Source: Syntrophomonas sp. (GTDB taxonomy: Bacteria > Bacillota > Syntrophomonadia > Syntrophomonadales > Syntrophomonadaceae). From it: DNA of 5,537 nt. Position numbers and translations under genes: made by a program. The DNA lies in NCBI GenBank assembly GCA_028693695.1, contig JAQUUV010000149.1:1-5537 (forward strand). Direction: 5' to 3'. Below the pieces are notes generated by a model. The model saw only the letters and a list, made by a program, of their open reading frames with translations. It was not told the DNA's origin and searched no databases. This document shows, piece after piece, positions 1 through 4,200 of the stretch (position 1 is its first letter; each line of letters begins with the position of its first letter).

Positions 1-95
1 ATCTCTGCTCCCCCGATTTGCAGGCCGAACACAGCAATAAAAAGCAGCACAGCCGTCAATAAGGAAATAATAAAAAATGTATATTTAGAATTCAA
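1..95 (-). CDS. N-terminus of an unidentified membrane protein (partial)
   Basis: Thirty-one codons are visible before the gene leaves the window at its left edge. The start is taken as TTG at 95-93 because GGAGG at 107-103 lies 7 bases upstream. The visible peptide has a short polar head (MNSKYT) and then one strongly hydrophobic stretch, about residues 7-25 (FFIISLLTAVLLFIAVFGL), followed by QIGGAE. This is a first transmembrane helix or an uncleaved signal anchor. The reading frame stays open upstream to a TAG at 227-225, giving alternative starts at GTG 197 and ATG 152, but neither has a comparable ribosome site and the added peptide is Arg-rich and unlike a leader. The family is not recognisable from 31 residues. 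A SecD-type translocase subunit or an ABC permease of the FecCD type both begin in a similar way, but this is only a guess. Confidence 0.6.
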   Translation of the reverse strand, partial: MNSKYTFFIISLLTAVLLFIAVFGLQIGGAE

Positions 96-116
96 AAAAA
101 CGCCTCCAATTATAAC

Positions 117-160
117 CCGCCGTATACTCTCATCTTGGGGACGATTACGCATACGGACGG
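117..160 (-). promoter_or_regulatory. Stem-loop in the leader of the membrane-protein gene
   Basis: Read on the minus strand, CCGTCCGTAT (160-151) pairs with ATACGGCGG (125-117), making a 9-bp stem with one bulged T and a loop of 25 bases. The stem ends 10 bases upstream of the GGAGG ribosome site at 107-103, so it could influence ribosome access. No poly-U run follows, so it does not look like a terminator. I do not recognise a known riboswitch class. The pairing is seen directly; a regulatory role is inference. Confidence 0.3.
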
Positions 161-204
161 ATGAAATGTCACGGATAACTCCTGTTTTAGGACGCACCGA
201 GCCG

Positions 205-230
205 ATATAGGCTATTTTGTAGTCCTATAT
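205..230. repeat. Inverted repeat, 10-bp stem with one bulge
   Basis: ATATAGGCTA (205-214) pairs with TAGTCCTATAT (220-230), leaving T223 bulged and a 5-base loop (TTTTG). It lies 24 bases past the stop codon of the 254-670 minus gene and upstream of the membrane-protein gene at 95. Neither strand has a U-run after it, so intrinsic termination is unlikely. It may stabilise a 3' end or form part of the downstream leader. On the minus strand AGGAC in the stem could alternatively pair with GTCCT about 33 bases further on, which would compete with this stem. Confidence 0.4.
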
Positions 231-253
231 GTCTTCAGTGAAGCCTAATCATT

Positions 254-670
254 TCATTTCATGCCGTCTTTTTTATGGAGGAAGGTGGTTATTTCGATGG
301 AATCGAATTGATTATATATTTCTTTGGATAGCCTTAAATAGCTAATTAAACCGGCTACATGAGAGGCAGATACTACAGCTAAAGAAGCATAATTGTTTTT
401 ATAGCTCGGCCCCCGCGTTTTTCCAGCCGAAGCAATGTTAAATCTCGTACCATCATTGATGGCTACCAGAAAATCTAACCCAGCATAGACACTATCGTTC
501 ATTGACGAATGTTTGCCTGCGCAGCTGGCGGAGGCATTATCAAATTCACTCATCCCTGCAGAGATAAACTGGGCTGAGGAGAAAATACCGAAATTAACAT
601 ACTCCAAAAGCAATAAGGAGCATAAGAGCACACATATCTGTAGGCGTTTGCCATTTATTGTTATCCGCAT
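254..670 (-). CDS. Small exported or membrane-anchored hypothetical protein
   Basis: The product has 138 residues and no recognised family. The ATG at 670 is preceded by AGAGAGG (687-681) with 10 bases between, an acceptable ribosome site. The N-terminus is a textbook export signal: a basic head (MRITINGKR), a hydrophobic core at about residues 10-30 with two Cys, and a possible signal peptidase I site after SSA (residues 31-33). The remaining ~105 residues are polar, with one Cys at 50 and a basic C-terminal tail (HKKDGMK). The segment AGLDFLVAINDGTRF (63-77) and the hydrophobic stretch at about 95-112 (ASLAVVSASHVAGLISYL) are the only marked features; the latter may be a buried helix or a weak second membrane segment. 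Codon use looks natural and both signal and ribosome site are present, so I take it as real. It is divergent from the secreted protein starting at 930. Confidence 0.7.
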   Translation of the reverse strand: MRITINGKRLQICVLLCSLLLLEYVNFGIFSSAQFISAGMSEFDNASASCAGKHSSMNDSVYAGLDFLVAINDGTRFNIASAGKTRGPSYKNNYASLAVVSASHVAGLISYLRLSKEIYNQFDSIEITTFLHKKDGMK

Positions 671-730
671 GCGTTACATACCTCTCTGTATATCCTTGGT
701 TGGGGCTGGCTAGGTGAATTTAGACAATAT

Positions 731-759
731 TTATATCATGATTATATCAATTATTGATA
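731..759. repeat. Phased direct repeat and adjoining inverted repeat (operator candidate)
   Basis: TTATATCA occurs at 731-738 and again at 742-749, an 11-base period close to one helical turn. The second copy runs into a perfect inverted repeat, TATCAA (745-750) and TTGATA (754-759), with a 3-base centre. ATCATGAT (735-742) between the direct copies is itself a palindrome. This arrangement in a divergent promoter region resembles a binding site for a dimeric or tandem-binding regulator, though such patterns arise fairly easily in AT-rich DNA. No specific regulator family is identified. Confidence 0.3.
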
Positions 760-801
760 ATTATAGCTAAGTCTGAAATCTGCTGCCCAATTGTTTTTGT
801 A

Positions 802-810
802 ATTATACCA
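802..810 (-). promoter_or_regulatory. Candidate extended -10 promoter for the small exported-protein gene
   Basis: On the minus strand the bases read TGGTATAAT, a perfect -10 hexamer with the TG extension. The -35 region at the expected distance is poor, which extended -10 promoters tolerate. It would give a leader of about 120 bases before the ATG at 670, running through the repeats at 731-759. Other TATAAT matches on this strand (765-760 and near 746) are possible alternatives. Confidence 0.3.
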
Positions 811-861
811 CCACGGATAGCTTAATGCTCATTGTCGTAATAAAGGGTGGTCTTGAAATGT

Positions 862-894
862 TTTACACCTTGTTATTATAGGATATAGTATAAT
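862..894 (+). promoter_or_regulatory. Candidate sigma-A promoter for the secreted-protein gene
   Basis: TTTACA (862-867) is followed after 16 bases by TATAGT (884-889), and a perfect TATAAT overlaps at 889-894. Either could act as the -10 box, with transcription starting about 30 bases before the ATG at 930. The -10 region lies between the arms of a perfect inverted repeat, AGGATA (880-885) and TATCCT (895-900), a position where a repressor could block the polymerase. The match is seen; activity and repression are inferred. Confidence 0.4.
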
Positions 895-929
895 TATCCT
901 TAAACTTGCTTTAAAGGAGATTATTTTTG

Positions 930-2114
930 ATGAAACATTATATAAAATCAATTATATTGGCAGTTTCTTTATCTATTTGCTCAATTATATTTATATCTGG
1001 ATATGCCGTTGCAGAATCAAACCATGCCATAGCTGTGTTATCACCGACATTAATAGAACCGCCTGTAAATTCAGGTATAACCATTAAGACTCCCGCTGCT
1101 ATATCAAAAAAAACCGGCTTACCCTTTAAATTATCTTCCCTTAATAAGGGAGGAACCGTTATCCCCCAAAGTGGTTTTCTATTTTATAGCAATAACCCCG
1201 AGTCTGTAAAGGATAGTGCGTTAGCTGATAATGGCTGTTGGTTAAATCTAACTCCAGTATCTGGCAATGGACAGGTGTATGTCTGGCATCGTAATGCTAC
1301 CAGCCAAACTATAACCTCGGAGCTTTCTATTATTAACCCCAGTAATTCAACTGATATTATTATTAAAACGAATAATTATGCTTTGACCAATGGTATTGGC
1401 GTTCCTGACGTAACAGCATGGGATTCTTATCTAGGATCGAATCAACCCTCTATTTCAAAAGTAATCAAACCCGGACAAAGTGTTGCACTTTTCAAGCAAA
1501 CGGTGGCCCCCAACAGTAATTTTGGTATAATTGCTTCCGTCCAGGTTTCGTTTCTTCAAACTGGAATAGCGGCCCCGGCTATTTTTGTGGATCAAGCTTA
1601 TTCAAACTATATTGCCGCAACGAAGTATGCCGAATTAGATAATGGTATAACAGGATGTAGAGGTGTAGGCTCATATTATCAAAATACCCTATCTTTTGAT
1701 CCTATAACTATGACTACCAATAATTATTCAGCCTATTACATAGCAGCCAAAAATGATTCTTTTGATGGAAAAGACCTGCTGAAGCTTACTGATTATGGAA
1801 CTAATACCGTCAATGAAAGCTTATTAGAAGGTAATTACGGGCAAATAATGAAAATAGTTATACCCATAAAAAACAGGTATAAGGATAATCAGAATTTTGC
1901 GATATTTATTGGAAGTACTGGTGGGAACGCATTTCCATTTGTTAGACTGCAGGAAAATTCTTTCGTATCTTTCCCTGTTAAGCCTTGGAGTGCTTACGAC
2001 ATGATACAAACGGGTGAAATGCCTTTGGGTTCTAGTGAAACGGTGTCCTTCACTCTGGTTATACCTGCATTATCATCAACACCATATGTCATTGGCGTGC
2101 ACCCAATAAAATAA
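930..2114 (+). CDS. Secreted protein of unknown function
   Basis: The product has 394 residues from ATG 930; TTG 927 immediately before it is an alternative that adds one residue. AAGGAG at 914-919 is 10 bases from the ATG and 7 from the TTG. A classical signal peptide is present: MKHYIK, a hydrophobic core at about residues 7-25, and AVA before a likely cleavage after residue 28. The mature part is rich in Ser, Thr, Asn and alternating hydrophobic residues, as in secreted beta-sandwich proteins, with no membrane segment, sortase motif or lipobox. Only two Cys remain in it (103 in NGCW, 243 in TGCRG), which could form a disulfide. Two halves are suggested: about 75-225 (from GFLFYSNNP to IFVDQAY) and about 250-394. 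I do not recognise a family; a cell-surface or spore-surface role is speculation. Its DNA is AT-rich (14 of 60 GC at 1321-1380). It converges on the kinase gene. Confidence 0.85.
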   Translation: MKHYIKSIILAVSLSICSIIFISGYAVAESNHAIAVLSPTLIEPPVNSGITIKTPAAISKKTGLPFKLSSLNKGGTVIPQSGFLFYSNNPESVKDSALADNGCWLNLTPVSGNGQVYVWHRNATSQTITSELSIINPSNSTDIIIKTNNYALTNGIGVPDVTAWDSYLGSNQPSISKVIKPGQSVALFKQTVAPNSNFGIIASVQVSFLQTGIAAPAIFVDQAYSNYIAATKYAELDNGITGCRGVGSYYQNTLSFDPITMTTNNYSAYYIAAKNDSFDGKDLLKLTDYGTNTVNESLLEGNYGQIMKIVIPIKNRYKDNQNFAIFIGSTGGNAFPFVRLQENSFVSFPVKPWSAYDMIQTGEMPLGSSETVSFTLVIPALSSTPYVIGVHPIK

Positions 2115-2153
2115 AAGAGCCGATACCCTAAGACCTGGGTCTAACGTGTCGGC
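2105..2153 (-). terminator. Intrinsic terminator of the histidine kinase gene
   Basis: Read on the minus strand, GCCGACA (2153-2147) pairs with TATCGGC (2125-2119), 7 bp including one G-U. The intervening bases contain a smaller nested palindrome (AGACC/GGTCT, 2131-2142). The U-rich tail TCTTTTATTTTATT follows at 2118-2105. The 5' arm lies inside the last codons of the kinase gene and the U-tract overlaps the last codons of the convergent secreted-protein gene. On the plus strand the hairpin is followed by AGAGTAAATTTG, so it is a poor terminator for that gene. Confidence 0.65.
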
Positions 2154-3802
2154 AGAGTAAATTTGAAAGTGCTGCCCTCACCAACCTTAGATTCAACCCA
2201 TACCTTTCCTCCATACATTTCAACAATCTTTTTAACAATGGTCAGCCCTATGCCCGTGCTTTCAAATTCATCCCGTGACTTCAAGGTTTGAAAAATAGTA
2301 AATATTTTATCAAAATTCCTAGGTTCGATACCGCAGCCATTATCCTGGACACTAAACTGCCAGAATTCTCCTTGGTTCTGACATGATATCCTTATAAGCC
2401 CGTTAGGCTTATCCATATATTTTATGGAATTGCCGATTAAATTTTGAAACAACTGTAAAATACGAGTTCTTTCCAACTTTAGCAGTGGCATTTCGTTTTC
2501 AATAATGATAGTAATGTTGTCAGGTGCCCCAAACAGTTCTATTGCTTCCATTATCACCTCATTAAGGTTTGTTACAGTGTTCTCTTCCTTCATATTGCTT
2601 AACCTAGAATACTTTAGTATCCCTTCTAAAAGGTTGTGCATTCTTTGAGTTCGGTTAAGCAGCATATTTAACTGTTCTTGGCCCTCTTCATCAAACTTAT
2701 CCTGATAATCATGATAAAGCCAATCGGCCAGAGATCTAATTCCTCGGAGTGGGGCTTTCAAATCGTGTGATACTGTATAAGCAAAATCTTTTAACTCCCG
2801 GTTGACAGATTCTAATTTTTGCATAAGTTCATGACTTCTTTTTTCAGTAGCCCGGCGTTCGGTGATATCTTCTCCAATACCGGCAAATCCTGCGCTGCTG
2901 CCATCCGGGTTGAGTAATAAGGTGTTGCTCCATAATATCGTCCGACGCTCGCCAGATTTGGTCCGCATTTCACTTTCACCATAGGGAGGAGCCATTCCTT
3001 GCTCCAGGCTGCTATTTATAATACGTGCATCCCGCTCACGAACATCCGGGGGGAGTAAGGTTTCGAACCAATCGCGTCCTATAATATCTTCCCGGTTCCA
3101 TCCTAACAATTGAAGCAAATAATCGTTGCAAAAGGTTAATGCACACTTAGTATCCATGATTACTGCTACCAGCTTGACATTTTGCAACATCTCGCGAAAC
3201 CTTCGTTCTGATTCCCTTAGGGCTGCTTCCGCCTGCTTGCGTCTTGTAATGTCAGACTGAGTGCCGATTATACGAAGGGGTTTGCCTTCGGGTGTCCATT
3301 CAATAACTTTTCCACGATCTAGTATCCATTTATATGTGCCGTCCTTACAGAGGACCCTGTGCTGGTTTTTATAGAATGGCGTTTCACCGTTGAAATGTTT
3401 CTCCAAATCTTCATAGCACCGCTTCTTATCTTCCGGATGAACGCGCTTATCCCATTCCTCAAGTGAGTTACTAATTTCATGGTCTTCATAACCAAGCATT
3501 TCCTTCCACCTATGAGAAAAATATACTTCATTAGTTTGAACATCCCAATCCCAAACTCCGTCACCTGCTCCTTCTAAGGCAAACTGCCAGCGCTGTTCAC
3601 TATGTACAAGTGCCTCCTCCGCCTGATTGCGCTCAGTTATACCTTGGGCAATACCCTCGTTGGTGTTATTTAATAGATCCCGGTATTCCTTTTGAGTTCG
3701 CAAACATTCTTGAATGTCTTTTTGTTGATTTTCATTAACTTGCTGCAGTTCAGCCAATTCTTTTATGAGTTGTTCTTTTGTCTTGTTTTTATAGTCTTTC
3801 AT
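2141..3802 (-). CDS. Cytoplasmic PAS-PAS sensor histidine kinase
   Basis: The protein (553 residues) should autophosphorylate on a His and pass the phosphate to a response regulator. The start at ATG 3802 is supported by AAGGAGG (3817-3811) 8 bases upstream. Order: a Gln/Glu-rich coiled coil (about 1-40), a short remnant of a PAS domain (40-68), a PAS_3-type domain (about 70-190; WDWDVQTNEVYFSHRW, then the C-cap GTQSDITRRKQAE), a second PAS (about 196-315; C-cap GIGEDITERR), HisKA with the phospho-acceptor H346 in TVSHDLKAPLRGI, and HATPase_c with N box NLIGNS (454-459), G1 DNGCGIEP (487-494), F box IFTIFQTL and G2 TGIGLTIVKK (516-525). All catalytic boxes look intact. There is no signal peptide or membrane helix, so it senses something inside the cell; the ligand cannot be told. 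No response regulator is adjacent, so it is an orphan here. The closest architecture is the soluble phytochrome-like kinase group. Confidence 0.95.
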   Translation of the reverse strand: MKDYKNKTKEQLIKELAELQQVNENQQKDIQECLRTQKEYRDLLNNTNEGIAQGITERNQAEEALVHSEQRWQFALEGAGDGVWDWDVQTNEVYFSHRWKEMLGYEDHEISNSLEEWDKRVHPEDKKRCYEDLEKHFNGETPFYKNQHRVLCKDGTYKWILDRGKVIEWTPEGKPLRIIGTQSDITRRKQAEAALRESERRFREMLQNVKLVAVIMDTKCALTFCNDYLLQLLGWNREDIIGRDWFETLLPPDVRERDARIINSSLEQGMAPPYGESEMRTKSGERRTILWSNTLLLNPDGSSAGFAGIGEDITERRATEKRSHELMQKLESVNRELKDFAYTVSHDLKAPLRGIRSLADWLYHDYQDKFDEEGQEQLNMLLNRTQRMHNLLEGILKYSRLSNMKEENTVTNLNEVIMEAIELFGAPDNITIIIENEMPLLKLERTRILQLFQNLIGNSIKYMDKPNGLIRISCQNQGEFWQFSVQDNGCGIEPRNFDKIFTIFQTLKSRDEFESTGIGLTIVKKIVEMYGGKVWVESKVGEGSTFKFTLPTR

Positions 3803-3958
3803 CTGGACTGCCTCCTTGGTTGCAAATATCTTGTTGCACTGTTAATAAGTTTATTTCTGCTAGAGGGTATAGTGCTGAGTTAGCATTCCATAAATGTAGT
3901 TCGACAATCTGCTGGCTTATCCTGCATTTTTTTATTTATAAATCCCTATTATTCCGAC

Positions 3959-3964
3959 ATTATA
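3959..3964 (-). promoter_or_regulatory. Candidate -10 box for the histidine kinase gene
   Basis: The minus strand reads TATAAT here, flanked by short CCGA/TCGG complementary blocks (3954-3957, 3966-3969 and 3977-3980 on the plus strand) that could form an operator around it. The -35 region at normal spacing (ATTCTA) is poor. It implies a leader of about 150 bases before ATG 3802. The call rests on the hexamer and its surrounding symmetry only. Confidence 0.25.
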
Positions 3965-4036
3965 TCGGTATTTTTGCCGAATAGAATCTTTAAGTTAACA
4001 TAACTGTAATTCCGCTATATGAACTTAGTATGAACA

Positions 4037-4082
4037 AAAGAGGCTATCCCATATCCAAAACGGATATCGGGATAGCCCCTTT
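4037..4082. terminator. Long bidirectional terminator-like hairpin
   Basis: GGCTATCCC (4042-4050) pairs with GGGATAGCC (4069-4077), and ATATCC (4051-4056) with GGATAT (4062-4067), with C4068 bulged and the loop AAAAC. The stem extends outward past one A-C mismatch as AAAG (4037-4040) with CTTT (4079-4082), about 19 pairs in all. On the minus strand the stem is followed by U-rich TCTTTTGTT, on the plus strand by CCCCTTTC. The shape (AAAAGAGGCTATCCC with its mirror) is typical of Firmicute intrinsic terminators. Oddly, it sits upstream of both flanking genes and has no visible gene to terminate. It may be an attenuator in a longer leader of the radical SAM gene, a barrier insulating two divergent units, or the remains of a lost gene. 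Confidence 0.6.
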
Positions 4083-4120
4083 CAATTTGCAATTGGAATA
4101 TGGAGGCAAATAAATCTATT

Positions 4121-4131
4121 TATAGTATAAT
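4121..4131 (+). promoter_or_regulatory. Candidate -10 region for the radical SAM gene
   Basis: TATAGT (4121-4126) and a perfect TATAAT (4126-4131) overlap, repeating the same 12 bases (TATAGTATAATT) found before the secreted-protein gene at 884-895. No good -35 box lies at 16-18 bases; TTGGAA at 4093-4098 is too far away. A start near 4138 would give a leader of about 50 bases before the TTG at 4190. Downstream of the hairpin at 4037-4082, this promoter would escape its effect. Confidence 0.35.
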
Positions 4132-4140
4132 TGTTTTCAT

Positions 4141-4200
4141 ATGGCAAGAGATTCTTGTCTGACTATTCCGGAGATTAAGGAGTTTAGGCTTGATATATAA
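4141..4200 (+). CDS. Possible 19-codon upstream ORF overlapping the radical SAM start
   Basis: ATG 4141 opens a frame reading MARDSCLTIPEIKEFRLDI and ending at TAA 4200, 11 bases inside the radical SAM gene whose TTG is at 4190. It has no Shine-Dalgarno site, and the only nearby promoter candidate would place the transcript start within a few bases of the ATG, so it would have to be translated as a near-leaderless message. Overlap with the next start would allow translational coupling. It may equally be chance, since the AAGGAG ribosome site of the next gene is contained in it. Confidence 0.15.
   Translation: MARDSCLTIPEIKEFRLDI

Larger units (their letters stand above)
671..929. other. Divergent intergenic region between two exported-protein genes
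   Basis: This AT-rich stretch of 259 bases separates the start codons of two divergent genes for exported proteins. It holds candidate promoters in both directions and several short symmetric elements, listed separately. I see no ORF with a ribosome site and no RNA gene in it. GGTGGT at 846-851 is complementary to ACCACC at 807-812 (33 bases apart), which could close a larger structure in a transcript, but the loop shows no recognisable aptamer. Confidence 0.6.
3803..4189. other. Divergent intergenic region between kinase and radical SAM genes
   Basis: This 387-base gap separates the kinase (minus) from the radical SAM gene (plus). It contains a candidate kinase promoter, a long terminator-like hairpin, a -10-like element and a 19-codon ORF, each listed separately. 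The part at about 3840-3950 shows nothing convincing: small open frames there lack ribosome sites, and the T-run at 3928-3934 is preceded only by a weak imperfect stem. Confidence 0.6.

Noticed and set aside
513..713. Plus-strand open frame of 66 codons
   Set aside because: It lies antisense to the start of the 254-670 minus gene, which has a signal peptide and ribosome site; the plus frame has no ribosome site or recognisable protein features.
1824..2009. Minus-strand open frame inside the secreted-protein gene
   Set aside because: Antisense shadow of a well-supported gene, without a ribosome site or recognisable motif.
3319..3564. Minus-strand open frame overlapping the kinase in another frame
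   Set aside because: It is an out-of-frame shadow of the first full PAS domain of the kinase.
3882..3929. Minus-strand 15-codon ORF (MQDKPADCRTTFMEC)
   Set aside because: No Shine-Dalgarno site precedes its ATG and it is too short to support on its own.
3911..3934. Possible plus-strand terminator before the T-run at 3928-3934
   Set aside because: The stem GCTGG/CCTGC has a central mismatch and only four real pairs, and no plus-strand gene ends here.
3692..3984. Plus-strand open frames with hydrophobic residues around the kinase start
   Set aside because: They read the complement of the coiled-coil codons, which yields Phe/Leu-rich peptides by chance, and they lack ribosome sites.
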